Positions 46,001 to 54,301 of a stretch of 64,000 bases of DNA are shown one piece after another; position 1 is the stretch's first letter, and each line of letters starts with the position of its first letter. Position numbers and translations under genes: made by a program. The stretch is from Chryseobacterium fluminis (GTDB taxonomy: Bacteria; Bacteroidota; Bacteroidia; Flavobacteriales; Weeksellaceae). The DNA lies in contig NZ_CP111121.1 of the NCBI RefSeq assembly GCF_026314945.1, positions 62,001-126,000 on the forward strand, written 5' to 3'. Below the pieces are notes generated by a model, which saw only the letters and a program-made list of their open reading frames with translations, did not search any database and was not told the origin of the DNA.

Positions 46001-46292
46001 AGAAATTCAAAGACCCTATGCCGTTGCAGATGCACAGATTTCCTACAGATTCCTTAAAGACAGAAATCTTGAAGTAAAATTAAATGCAAGAAACCTTTTT
46101 AACAGGGTAAGAGAATATTATAACAATAATAATTCCTATTCCGTATCGAAGAGCGGAACCTCCCAGACCGAAAGGGAAATGTGGGAACTTCTACCGGGCG
46201 CCAGTGATAAATATGATAAAAATATCGATAAAATCGTATTTCGGGCTTACAGCGGAAGAATATTCGGGCTGAGTGTGAACTATACTTTTTAA
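43005..46292 (+). CDS. TonB-dependent receptor with STN signalling domain
   Basis: 1095 residues from ATG 43005, which gives a clean signal peptide (MKSLKCGLTIAAIFFTVAAE); the GTG two codons earlier is less likely. The STN domain (SLTDVLEEFSGKTGMRLVYS) signals to FecR. A carboxypeptidase-like domain follows (GRISGKIVDEVGNPVIGAEI). The plug is REVVITGNRKADTQAGLL, with LGGTLKRVTGITTIDNKYVV, and a ~22-strand barrel ends in GLSVNYTF with terminal Phe. It imports a large or scarce substrate across the outer membrane. The substrate is not evident; downstream exported proteins rather than a SusD partner argue against a polysaccharide locus. Confidence 0.92.
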   Translation: MKSLKCGLTIAAIFFTVAAEAQELVHKVSFSAPSGKSLTDVLEEFSGKTGMRLVYSKSDIKELKVRGVKCENVPVNACLKDITNGLPVVYRLRGDLISIKYEGSSVAVLGNGRISGKIVDEVGNPVIGAEINVAAKSTVTDNNGDFSIELPSGIYTLTVKAPKYNALRVEKMKVIPNETNAVSFAMKAASDKITDIREVVITGNRKADTQAGLLAQQKKAAQMSDGISAEQIAKTPDNDLGGTLKRVTGITTIDNKYVVVRSMGERWNTAAMDGINLPSTEAYNQNFSFDIIPTSMVESVVVSKSATPDMNASFAGGFVEIKTKDIPNENFTTVTTGTSYNDLATFKEALTRKRGKYDYFGYDDGTRDFPKGLQAMNWTNPMFFEQSKQFTNDNFSTYVTTADPGSNMQLALGRTYRLKDNNKWGFAGALVLRNEQNKLEIDHTGRGNWLDTTYLTSSDAPDYQQSPVKFYNFKNKGASYTYNSTLAGMLNFGLQLGKNRFSFRNSYTHIYDNTLTRITGWNEYTSGTGLPGNAELSYNYFYNGIVPNNDPGQIKSLDRPYTDNADYPVYQTLLQNKLEGSHKIGNIDIDWFAARTGVAADTKDYTLHQTLYNFIGNETIAYHQINNSSSDFARGYIENRETDYNYGASLKWNINIGSFKNDIKAGYAGASKSNTNIQQKFLLRVDESNGGGNIKTLEGALSDWFDGSHYGPGGIGWETRPLYSDEKYEGKVEQHAMFAMFDNRWKNKFRLVWGLRAEYFEYNLISQQMDPNDPQNVNKVQVEDKPWQWMPSANFTYSPTAKINVRLAYNKAVIRPQFNERTGLPFFDPIANGLIHNTAMVSSVVNNYDFKFEWFPGLGEIFSAGLYYKNIDRPIEREGYISNEGNLHLYNGNSKNAKLKGVEAEVRKNLGFISDNSFLEKLFISGNFTYNTTKVISFKDREKTTDEDATYEVERPLYGQTPYAYNVGILYDGERLGLSFLYNAKGDQYMTVGYSYNAEEIQRPYAVADAQISYRFLKDRNLEVKLNARNLFNRVREYYNNNNSYSVSKSGTSQTEREMWELLPGASDKYDKNIDKIVFRAYSGRIFGLSVNYTF

Positions 46293-46600
46293 CAGAATTT
46301 AAATAAAAAACAGAAGAAAAAGAGCTCATTAGGCAACGTACAGGTTCCGGTGACCTGAAACTGGATCAAAAATACTGCTGATGAATGCGCAGCATCGCAG
46401 AGATTCAAATAAAAACCGGGGTCAGCTGCTCTTCCCGAAGCAATGACCGAATCATCAGGGAACTCTTCATCCCGGCTCCTCCCGTGATACAGAGTCAATA
46501 AAAAAATAACCAAATCGCAGGAATATAGAGGAGAATGTTCCTAAAAAACTAAAAAACGATCCGGTAAAAATAAAACCGGGTACATCTAAAAATTGTAACA
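46293..46600. other. intergenic, no gene seen
   Basis: About 308 bases between the receptor and the lipoprotein gene. There is no convincing frame or strong hairpin. It may contain a promoter, or the leader of a long operon. Confidence 0.4.
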
Positions 46601-47911
46601 ATGAAAAAATTAACTCTAATCGCAGCGGCAGCTTTATCTCTAACTGCTTGCCAAAATGAATCTTTAGCAGACTCGTCAAGCAACTTTGATATGAAATCTA
46701 CTTCTGCTGAGTATATCACTGCTTCATCTCTTCCCGTAACAACGGTAAGCGGTCCTATTACGACCAATACCACATGGAGCGGAGTTATTGAAATCGATGG
46801 TACCGTAGCTGTGAAAAACGGGGCAACACTAACGATCCAGCCGGGAACATTCATCAAAGCGAAGCCTAATGCTATCGGAGAAGGTTCCGGGATATTGGTC
46901 GTTACCAAAACAGGTAAGATCAATGCAACAGGTACAGAATCTCAGCCGATTATTTTTACAAGTTACAGACTATTGGACGGTAACGAAGATACTACAGCCG
47001 TTCCGGGAGATTTCGGGGGAGTTGTTATTTTAGGTGATGCACCTACCAATGTCCCTACGACTACTACAGTAGAAGGTTTAACAGGTAGCGACTATTATTT
47101 CGGAGGTTCTAATGCAGCTCATAACGCAGGAATTTTGAAATATGTACGTATCGAATTTGCAGGATATGATTTTGTAGGAGCCAATTCCGGTAACGAAGTG
47201 AACGCGCTTACACTGGCAGGTGTCGGAAACGGAACTTCCCTAGATCACATCCAGGTATCATACGGTCAGGATGACTCTTTCGAATTCTTCGGAGGTACGG
47301 TGAATGCAACCAACCTTGTTTCGTTTGCCGCTGAAGATGATAATTTTGACTTCGATAACGGATACACCGGAACCATTACCTGTGCATTGTCTTTAGCAGA
47401 TACCAATTCTTCACACACCACCAGTGGAGGGGTTTCTGATACAAACGGAATCGAGCTGGATAACAACGCATCCGGTTCTTCTACAGCATTGCTTACACAT
47501 CCGGTTATCAACAACCTTACGATCGTAGGACCAAGCACCAATGTACTTTCTTCAGTATTAGGAGTAGGACCTGCTTATGAAAACGGAATCCATATCAGAA
47601 GAAACGGTAGATTAACCTTAAATGACGCTGTGATTACAGGATATCCTACAGGAATCAGAGTAGAAGGTACAGGATCAGAATTATCTTCTGCTTCCGTATA
47701 CAGCTCAATCAAAGTACACGGATTTACTACGGCTGTTACCGGTGCCGGTACATCAGGAATTCCTGCTGCCAACTTAATAACCGGTTCATCTGCTGCTTTA
47801 TTTGGAATGAGCCAGCCTTTCTTCAACAATGGAGGATGGAATGTATCTCCGAGAAACTGTGGAAACTTCCAGGGAATCTGGACAAAATATGATTTCTCAG
47901 TAATCGATTAA
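46601..47911 (+). CDS. lipoprotein with beta-helix-like repeats, receptor-associated
   Basis: 436 residues. Lipobox LTAC with Cys17 after a short signal. From about residue 45 it follows a regular pattern: TTNTTWSGVIEIDGTVAVKN, GATLTIQPGTFIKA, GSGILVVTKTGKINATGTES, QPIIFTS, then FGGVVILGDA and GGSNAAHNAGILKYVRIEFA. This is typical of a surface lipoprotein that accompanies TonB receptors in flavobacteria (sometimes named multidrug transporter in error). It is likely a right-handed beta-helix exposed at the surface that may capture substrate for the receptor at 43005. Confidence 0.75.
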   Translation: MKKLTLIAAAALSLTACQNESLADSSSNFDMKSTSAEYITASSLPVTTVSGPITTNTTWSGVIEIDGTVAVKNGATLTIQPGTFIKAKPNAIGEGSGILVVTKTGKINATGTESQPIIFTSYRLLDGNEDTTAVPGDFGGVVILGDAPTNVPTTTTVEGLTGSDYYFGGSNAAHNAGILKYVRIEFAGYDFVGANSGNEVNALTLAGVGNGTSLDHIQVSYGQDDSFEFFGGTVNATNLVSFAAEDDNFDFDNGYTGTITCALSLADTNSSHTTSGGVSDTNGIELDNNASGSSTALLTHPVINNLTIVGPSTNVLSSVLGVGPAYENGIHIRRNGRLTLNDAVITGYPTGIRVEGTGSELSSASVYSSIKVHGFTTAVTGAGTSGIPAANLITGSSAALFGMSQPFFNNGGWNVSPRNCGNFQGIWTKYDFSVID

Positions 47912-47920
47912 TCTTATCAT

Positions 47921-47957
47921 GCAGGGAATAGATATCATTCCTTTCCCTGCTTTTTTC
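47921..47957 (+). terminator. intrinsic terminator
   Basis: GCAGGGAA (47921-47928) pairs with TTCCCTGC (47943-47950), followed by TTTTTTC. It lies between the lipoprotein and T9SS-protein genes and may reduce downstream expression. Confidence 0.85.
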
Positions 47958-47987
47958 TTTTTTAAATTAATAGTAATAATTGATGTT

Positions 47988-48905
47988 ATGAAAAAAATAA
48001 TTTTACTGTCTGTTGGCCTGTTGGCACAAGCTGCATGGGCACAGGTTCCTGTGTGGAGCAATACCTTTGATTCTCCGGCTTCTCTTCAGGGATGGACGTT
48101 CTATGATACAAATAATAATGGTAACGGATGGATGCAGGGGCAGAATATTTATCACAACGGAACTGCTTTAACGTACGGGACGTCAGGAGTTCTTCGCCAC
48201 TCCATCAATCTCGTACCTACAGGGAATGCTACAGGTTTTGCCACTGAGAGCGACTGGATCGTTTCCCCGATGATTGATCTTTCAGGAGCGGGAGGAACCA
48301 TTACCCTCGCAGGATATATCGGAAGACAGAGATCTACCCATACGCTGGTAAGCAGAGATCTTTACATTTTTATAAGCACTCCGGAAAAAGAAGTTCCGCA
48401 ACTTGCAGATTTTCAGCAAATGGCCACAGATGCCCAAAATTCTGGTGGAGCAGTATACAAATTCAATGCGACCAATGCTAATTTGCCTGCTGATCTTACC
48501 CAGTTTGCAGAATGTCTGGTTAATATTTCGGCGTTTGCAGGAAAAAAAATCTACATCGGCCTGTGGTCAAACAGGATCTCATCAGGAGCAGCATCCAATT
48601 CTCAGAATATCAATATTGATGAAATGGCGATCTACGCATCTGTCTTAGGAACCAAAGATGTTAAGACCGGAAAAGCATTAACCCAAATAGAAGAAAATCC
48701 TGTAACCAATTCATTACAGCTGAAACTGAATTCTGCATTCAGGGAAAATAATACCACAGTAACGGTTTATCACATGACCGGTCAGCAAATCCTTAAGGCG
48801 AAATATTCTAAAAACATAAATGTATCAGAACTCACAGCAGGGACGTATATCGCTGTAGTTTCTAACGGAATCATCACTGAGAGATTGAAATTTATAAAAA
48901 AATAA
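47988..48905 (+). CDS. secreted choice-of-anchor/cleaved-adhesin domain protein with T9SS type A tail
   Basis: 305 residues from ATG 47988, preferred because it begins the signal peptide MKKIILLSVGLLAQAAWAQ; a longer frame reaches 47919. The mature domain (WSNTFDSPASLQGWTFYDTN, ESDWIVSPMIDLSGAGGTIT, NINIDEMAIYA) matches the cleaved-adhesin/choice-of-anchor J beta-sandwich. The last ~75 residues (SLQLKLNSAF, TVYHMTGQQILKAKYSKNIN, VSELTAGTYIAVVSNG, ERLKFIKK) form the T9SS type A sorting tail, which directs export through the type IX system. Confidence 0.85.
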   Translation: MKKIILLSVGLLAQAAWAQVPVWSNTFDSPASLQGWTFYDTNNNGNGWMQGQNIYHNGTALTYGTSGVLRHSINLVPTGNATGFATESDWIVSPMIDLSGAGGTITLAGYIGRQRSTHTLVSRDLYIFISTPEKEVPQLADFQQMATDAQNSGGAVYKFNATNANLPADLTQFAECLVNISAFAGKKIYIGLWSNRISSGAASNSQNINIDEMAIYASVLGTKDVKTGKALTQIEENPVTNSLQLKLNSAFRENNTTVTVYHMTGQQILKAKYSKNINVSELTAGTYIAVVSNGIITERLKFIKK

Positions 48906-48989
48906 CCTCTTCCTGGGTAAAAAAGGATAACCATGAAAAGCAAAAACGATCACCAAAGAACATCCAACATACTTTTTTTATAATTAAAC

Positions 48990-49022
48990 ATCGTCCTGAG
49001 CTCTCGGGCCAGGGCGATTTTT
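48990..49022 (+). terminator. terminator-like hairpin
   Basis: ATCGTCCTGA (48990-48999) pairs with CAGGGCGAT (49010-49018), allowing one G-T pair, followed by TTTTT. Confidence 0.65.
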
Positions 49023-49057
49023 CTGAATTTGAATGTTTATAATCTGAAATAAGATCA

Positions 49058-49798
49058 ATGAAAAAAATTTTAGCATTTACGCTGTTGACCCTACTTCTTT
49101 CATGCACCGATAACAGTAATCTGGAACTTTATGATAAAGTGCAGAGAGCGGCACAGGTAAACATTAAAGGATATTCCAAACCTGATGTGATCCAGATGAG
49201 ATTGAGCGGCGTTCCGGTATCCGTCAACGGAAATTCTTCCTATACCGAAAAAATAGAAACCCAGCTCAACTTCGTTCTCGATCAGGGTGAGACTGAAGAA
49301 TTGGGATTTTACAACAGTCAGACGGGCGCTCAGATCGCGAAATATAATATTACTTATGATAATATCAATGATTATAAGAATCTGTATTTCTTTAATTTAC
49401 CGGGGATTTTCCTGCAGACGTATGCCGTAAAGCCCCAGGTAAATCTCGGAAGGGTAGGATTCGAATTCATCTTTCCTAACCTCGGCGAATTTTCAGGTTC
49501 ATCCTCCGAAAGTGTAAAAGGAATTCTGAAAAGAGCAAACGGAACCGTATTGGCTGAATTTGACGCTATTGGGAAAAAAGACTTTACAGCCGTAAAGATA
49601 TACCCATTTTTCAATGCTGCTGAACCTGTATTTCTGGAATTATATAAACCCGGAACCATAGAACCTTATACGGGAAGCAGTGTTATAAAGGCAACGATAA
49701 AACAGGATATCGGGGCTAATCTCATCGTTTTGCAGGAAAAAATGGAAAACGGAGCTTTGGTTGTGAAAGGTGAAATAGATGTTGCCGATTATTTATAA
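49058..49798 (+). CDS. hypothetical lipoprotein, 246 aa
   Basis: Lipobox LLSC with Cys16. The sequence is beta-rich with alternating Leu/Asn/Gly lines (IQMRLSGVPVSVNGNSSYTE, LYFFNLPGIFLQTYAVKPQV, FEFIFPNLGEFSG). It resembles DUF4843/DUF1735-type surface lipoproteins that accompany TonB receptors, but no family is certain. The S41 protease gene starts 15 bases after its stop, so co-translation is likely. Confidence 0.6.
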   Translation: MKKILAFTLLTLLLSCTDNSNLELYDKVQRAAQVNIKGYSKPDVIQMRLSGVPVSVNGNSSYTEKIETQLNFVLDQGETEELGFYNSQTGAQIAKYNITYDNINDYKNLYFFNLPGIFLQTYAVKPQVNLGRVGFEFIFPNLGEFSGSSSESVKGILKRANGTVLAEFDAIGKKDFTAVKIYPFFNAAEPVFLELYKPGTIEPYTGSSVIKATIKQDIGANLIVLQEKMENGALVVKGEIDVADYL

Positions 49799-49813
49799 AA
49801 TGATTTGAATGGT

Positions 49814-51175
49814 ATGCGGAAATTTTTAAAAATTCAGGGGTTGGTTTTATTGCTGCTTACAGCAGTAATGATCGCATGCAGCCGTAACGATGATGATACG
49901 CCCGATTTTCCGGACGGAAGTACAGAATCCGTGAATGTCTGGGTACAGGACAGCATGAGAAGGTATTATTATTGGGCAGATCAGATGCCTTCAAAACCGG
50001 ACTATCATCTCCCGGTGAAAGATTTCTACAAAAGTTTGCTGGCACCCCAGGATCGCTTTTCCTTTATGGTCAATACCTCTGATTCTTCTACTTATCCCCG
50101 TTCAGTCCGCAATATGTATGGTTTTGACTATGCTACGCTGCAATTGGGCAGCGGAGAAGTGGTAACCGTCATAAAATTGGTGCTGAAAAGTTCTCCCGCA
50201 TTAAATGCCGGCCTGGAAAGAGGAATGATCATCAGGAAGATTAACGGACAGACCGTTACAGCCTCTAATGCAGAGCAGCTGACCTCATCCATTCCCAACC
50301 AGAATATTCTAGAGTTAACCGTCGGAACCTGGAGTAACGGATCCGTCATCAATGAAAAAAATATTACGGTATACTACGGTTACTCATTCGAACAGCCCTT
50401 AATGTCCAGGATCTTTGAACAGAACGGTAAAAAGACAGGCTATCTTTATATTTATGATTTTCCGGATGGGATGACAGGAGCACTTAACCAAAAATTTACA
50501 GAATTTAAAGCATCAGGCGTACAGGAACTTGTGCTTGATCTTCGTTATAATTACGGAGGTTCCGTATCCTCGGCAGCCGCTCTGTGTTCACTGATTCCGG
50601 CAGGAATTTCTGCAAATTCCCAGTTTATTACCTATAAAGGAAATAAGAACGGGGGTGAAGTGAAAAGAACGTTTTCCCAACAGATCGCCTACGATCCCAA
50701 TGCTTTAGATTTTAATACCCTACGCGCCAATTCATTGAACTTAAACAAAGTGTATATCCTTACCTCCGGGAGTACCGCTTCCGCTTCGGAAATTGTCATT
50801 AATAATCTTAGACCGTATCTTCAGGTCATCCAGGCTGGTGGAATTACGCTGGGAAAAGATATGGCGGGATTCGTAATCGAAGACAAAAGAAAACCCAAAA
50901 AAATCAGCTGGCAGATGCATCCGGTTATTTATAAGGTATTCAATGCCAATGGAGAAGGAGGGTACAGTAATGGCATTGTACCGCAGATCCCGGTCAATGA
51001 ATATGTAAGTTTACCGTTACGTCCGTTGGGGGATGCTGAAGAAAATATGCTTTCTGCAGTTTTAAGCAAAATCTATTCAAAATCAATCCAGAGCCCGTTA
51101 CAACCCGATAAGATAAAAGTTATTGTGGAAAGTGACCGTCCCTTTACCGGATTTTTAAAATTAAATTCTAAATAA
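49814..51175 (+). CDS. S41-family serine protease (CtpA-like), lipoprotein
   Basis: 453 residues from ATG 49814, preferred over the TTG at 49805. Lipobox IAC with Cys22. The S41 tetrad-type N-terminal segment (VNVWVQDSMRRYYYWADQMP) is followed by a PDZ domain (PALNAGLERGMIIRKINGQT, about 135-170) and the protease core. The Ser/Lys dyad is S323 in GSTASASE and K348 in LGKDMAG, 25 residues apart as in CtpA/Tsp. It would cleave C-termini of exported proteins at the cell envelope. It is part of the same operon as 49058 and the small coiled-coil protein. Confidence 0.88.
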   Translation: MRKFLKIQGLVLLLLTAVMIACSRNDDDTPDFPDGSTESVNVWVQDSMRRYYYWADQMPSKPDYHLPVKDFYKSLLAPQDRFSFMVNTSDSSTYPRSVRNMYGFDYATLQLGSGEVVTVIKLVLKSSPALNAGLERGMIIRKINGQTVTASNAEQLTSSIPNQNILELTVGTWSNGSVINEKNITVYYGYSFEQPLMSRIFEQNGKKTGYLYIYDFPDGMTGALNQKFTEFKASGVQELVLDLRYNYGGSVSSAAALCSLIPAGISANSQFITYKGNKNGGEVKRTFSQQIAYDPNALDFNTLRANSLNLNKVYILTSGSTASASEIVINNLRPYLQVIQAGGITLGKDMAGFVIEDKRKPKKISWQMHPVIYKVFNANGEGGYSNGIVPQIPVNEYVSLPLRPLGDAEENMLSAVLSKIYSKSIQSPLQPDKIKVIVESDRPFTGFLKLNSK

Positions 51176-51182
51176 ATAAAAA

Positions 51183-51461
51183 ATGCAGGGTATAGAGCCG
51201 AAAATTCATAGCAATCTTACCAAAAGGGTTGAGTACTACCGTTTTTTGCTGCAGAAAACCGATCATCCCGAACTTCATTCCAATGATGCGATAGCCAAGG
51301 CTTCGGAACTGTGTGAACGGTACGAAGAATACCTGAACAATAAGAAAAAACTGGAAAAAAGCATTAAAGAGTACAGGGAATATCATACCCGTCTCCGGAA
51401 ATTACTGACCATAAAAATTCGGGACTTAAGAAAAAAAATGAGAGCCATTGATGATCAGTAA
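51183..51461 (+). CDS. small coiled-coil protein, 92 aa
   Basis: Starts 7 bases after the S41 stop. The sequence has high Lys/Glu/Arg with heptad patterns (CERYEEYLNNKKKLEKSIKE, YREYHTRLRKLLTIKIRDLR), so it is a helical coiled coil without signal peptide. Family unknown. Confidence 0.5.
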   Translation: MQGIEPKIHSNLTKRVEYYRFLLQKTDHPELHSNDAIAKASELCERYEEYLNNKKKLEKSIKEYREYHTRLRKLLTIKIRDLRKKMRAIDDQ

Positions 51462-51472
51462 GCAAGGATCCA

Positions 51473-51973
51473 TCAATTTTTTATTCCGATAATTTTCAGG
51501 GCTGCCGTATCCAGATAAATATCATTCAGGACGGTAAGAGATTCGATATCCTCAAAATTTTTGCATTTCAGATCATTCGTATTGAAGGTAAGCTCGATAG
51601 CGCGGTTATAAGAAGCGGCAATTCTGATCAGCGAATACCCGTTATACTCCATGGTAAATCCCTTGAAAAGACATTTCTTTTCTGCTTTCTGGAAACGTTT
51701 ATATTCTTCAAAGAGCATACTTTCATTTTCATTGGGAACTGCTTCACGGTTGTGCTTCAGAGCGTTCCAGGACGCATAATTTTTTGGCTCTTTCAGGAGC
51801 GTTCCATGGGAATCTACAGGAATAAACATTCCTAATGTCAAAGGTTTTTTCAGAAAATTCGCATAATTCTTCATCATATTTAAGGTCTGAAGATCGGCAT
51901 ATCCTTCATTTGAATAATATTCGATGACAAAAGCAGTCATCGGGATAAGCTTGTGGAAAGCATCGGTCGGCAT
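51473..51973 (-). CDS. hypothetical protein, 166 aa, convergent
   Basis: Start at ATG 51973 (MPTDAF); the frame extends upstream to 52030 but that part is not protein-like. The sequence is mixed alpha/beta (LIPMTAFVIEYYSNEGYADL, KPLTLGMFIPVDSHGTLLKE, YNGYSLIRIAASYNRAIELT) with no signal or membrane helix. Similar short uncharacterised proteins occur in Chryseobacterium. It runs convergent to the S41 operon with 11 bases between the stops. Confidence 0.55.
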   Translation of the reverse strand: MPTDAFHKLIPMTAFVIEYYSNEGYADLQTLNMMKNYANFLKKPLTLGMFIPVDSHGTLLKEPKNYASWNALKHNREAVPNENESMLFEEYKRFQKAEKKCLFKGFTMEYNGYSLIRIAASYNRAIELTFNTNDLKCKNFEDIESLTVLNDIYLDTAALKIIGIKN

Positions 51974-52330
51974 AATTATTTTTATATCAGTTGATCTAAA
52001 CTTAGTGTGATTTTTTTCACAAATATACAAGTTTAGAAGAACCGATCACTGTTCTGTTAACCTCAACAGGCCTTTTCTTGTTTAGAATAATTAAAAATTT
52101 GGTGCCGATATTACAGGGAACAGCAATAAATGTACCTAGAATAATCGGTCCTAAGATTACAGAAATAAAATTATTACCCCTGCCAGTCTTGGTTTTTATA
52201 AGAAAAATACAAAACGGTAATCTGTAAGATTTTTGTGTGAACCTGTTACAATCGATGATCATTCACCATTTAAAAATTCGTCGTTTAAATTAATTCCTCT
52301 GTAAATTCTATTTTCCATGCTGCATTCCTT

Positions 52331-52507
52331 TTTCTTATCTGCGTAATCTGCAAAACCAGCGAGAACCATGATGTTTCGTGATAAAGGGGCGTCATGTTAC
52401 CAAGTTCAGCTGTAGAACTTTACTGCTAAATTGATATTTAACTCCAAATATAGATTTTAATAATGCATTTCTTATCTGCGTAAATCTACAAAATCAGCGC
52501 GAACCAT
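52331..52507. repeat. two copies of a ~40-bp dispersed repeat in a long gap
   Basis: TTTCTTATCTGCGTAA at 52331 and 52468 begins two imperfect 39-40-bp copies, both ending near GCG-GAACCAT (52369 and 52507). The gap 51974-52825 has no other supported gene: a minus-strand 81-codon frame at 52017-52262 lacks recognisable character. Similar GTAA-TCTGC-AAA-CAGCG repeats are common between flavobacterial genes. Confidence 0.6.
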
Positions 52508-52825
52508 AATCCTTGAGATAAAAGAATGTAATTTATGGACTAATATAATCAGTACGTCGATTTTCCATTACGGATGTTCAAAAAGCCGGGACCCTTTATG
52601 ATTTACCACTGTTACAATTTACATTAACAGTTTAAATAACGCGGGGAAAGATCATTTGATGCCATGTAAAATCAACGAAAAAAGACAGAAATGATGCAAT
52701 CGATTGAATAAAAAATAGGACCTTCTTTAATTTTTTAATAAAAAGCCACTGAGTGGAGAATTACGGCAAGTAATTTGTATCAGAATTGTTGACTTTGTCA
52801 ATAAATCACCAAAATATTCAAAAAT

Positions 52826-54058
52826 ATGAAATTCAAAGCCTATCATTTGATGATTGCATCATCCATTTTTTTTGCCAGCTGTTCTGAAACGATTGATGAA
52901 AATACGGAAGAACCTGAAGCAGGACCTTCACTGCCTCCTGTTGAGGCCAATCCTGCCAATACGGCCTATTCTCCTGCATTTCCTAACCAGACGCGGGTGA
53001 ACGGAGTAAGAACAGTCACTCCTTATCAAACGGATATTCTGACGTCTTCACTTTCTGCACCCTGGGGAATTACCAGTCTGCCGGACGGAAGATTACTCAT
53101 TACCCAAAAAGGCGGAACAATGCGTATTGTGAGTACCACGGGAACATTAAGTAACCCGATTACGGGAATTCCTGCCGTAAACTCCGGCGGGCAGGGCGGA
53201 TTATTAGGGGTATGTGTCGATCCGCAGTTTGAATCCAACAGAATGGTATATTGGGTGTTTTCTGAAAACGTGTCGGGTGGAAATCTGACGGCTGTTGCCA
53301 AAGGCAGACTTTCAAATGCTGAAACCAGTATCGAAAATCCTGTCGTGATTTACAGAGCCGGTCCTGCAGCTAATGTCGGAACACTTCATTACGGAGGACG
53401 TATTTTGTTTGACAGTACAGGAAATTTATTAGTAAGTTCAGGGGAACGTTCTGATCTCTCGACAAGACCTCTGGCACAGTCGGTCAGCGCTGCTCTGGGT
53501 AAAATCGTCCGAATTACAAAAGATGGTCAGCCCGCTCCCGGAAACCCAACTTTCAGCCAGGGCGGAGCATTACCTGAACTGTACAGCATAGGGCACAGAA
53601 ACCCGCAAGGCTTAGCGATCCATCCTGTGACAGGAGAATTGTGGCAGAGTGAGCACGGACCACGAGGAGGGGATGAAATTAACCGTGTTATAGGCGGTGC
53701 CAACTACGGATGGCCTACCATCACGTACGGAATTGAGTACAGCGGGGCCGTGATCGGCGGTGGGATACAGCAACAGACAGGTATGCAGCAGCCCGTTTAT
53801 TACTGGGATCCTGTTATCTCTCCAAGCGGAATCACATTTTATAAAGGAAGTCAGATTCCTGAGTGGCAGAACAATCTTTTTGTAGCTTCTCTCAGCGGGA
53901 TGCATATTGCCCGGTTGGTGATTGAAAATAATACGGTAGTGGGAGAGGAAAGACTTCTTGGTGATCAGAACCAGCGTTTCAGGGATATTACCCAGGGAAG
54001 AGATAATGCTCTTTATGCGATTACTGATGGCGGCAGACTGTACCGCATCCGTAAATAG
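52826..54058 (+). CDS. PQQ-type sugar dehydrogenase (glucose/sorbosone dehydrogenase family), lipoprotein
   Basis: 410 residues. Lipobox FASC with Cys19. Six-blade propeller: LSAPWGITSLPDGRLLITQK, VNSGGQGGLLGVCVDPQFES, LHYGGRILFDSTGNLLVSSG, GHRNPQGLAIHPVTGELWQS and EHGPRGGDEINRVIGGANYG match the soluble quinoprotein glucose dehydrogenase family, where the GHRNPQG and EHGPxGGDE blocks bind quinone and Ca. It would oxidise aldose sugars in the periplasm or at the surface, using PQQ taken from the medium because no PQQ synthesis gene is nearby. It is followed by a bidirectional terminator. Confidence 0.88.
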   Translation: MKFKAYHLMIASSIFFASCSETIDENTEEPEAGPSLPPVEANPANTAYSPAFPNQTRVNGVRTVTPYQTDILTSSLSAPWGITSLPDGRLLITQKGGTMRIVSTTGTLSNPITGIPAVNSGGQGGLLGVCVDPQFESNRMVYWVFSENVSGGNLTAVAKGRLSNAETSIENPVVIYRAGPAANVGTLHYGGRILFDSTGNLLVSSGERSDLSTRPLAQSVSAALGKIVRITKDGQPAPGNPTFSQGGALPELYSIGHRNPQGLAIHPVTGELWQSEHGPRGGDEINRVIGGANYGWPTITYGIEYSGAVIGGGIQQQTGMQQPVYYWDPVISPSGITFYKGSQIPEWQNNLFVASLSGMHIARLVIENNTVVGEERLLGDQNQRFRDITQGRDNALYAITDGGRLYRIRK

Positions 54059-54140
54059 TAAGAAGGTACAGATGGTCCGGTTTGACGGATAATAAAGGAT
54101 AACAGTTTCATTGCTTTGACGATAAGAGCAATATACATAT

Positions 54141-54180
54141 AATAAAGCCGCTGGTAACAAGCGGCTTTATTTATTTTTTA
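54141..54180. terminator. bidirectional terminator
   Basis: AATAAAGCCGCT (54141-54152) pairs perfectly with AGCGGCTTTATT (54160-54171), seven-base loop, then TATTTTTTA. It serves the sugar dehydrogenase. Confidence 0.9.
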
Positions 54181-54253
54181 TCTGAGTGCATTGTACTTTT
54201 ACCATTTCCACTAGTTTTTCTTTTAGCTTATACAGGGGACTGGTATATTAAAT

Positions 54254-54287
54254 ATCCAGCTGTTCCGGAAGTTCGGAACAGCTGGAT
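54254..54287. terminator. hairpin between convergent genes
   Basis: ATCCAGCTGTTCCG (54254-54267) pairs perfectly with CGGAACAGCTGGAT (54274-54287), six-base loop. It lies 15 bases past the stop of the DUF4249 gene on the minus strand and probably terminates it. Confidence 0.75.
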
Positions 54288-54301
54288 TCAATTATTTATT
54301 T

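Noticed and set aside
52017..52262. Minus-strand 81-codon frame upstream of the 51473-51973 gene
   Set aside because: No recognisable protein character; overlaps the likely promoter region.
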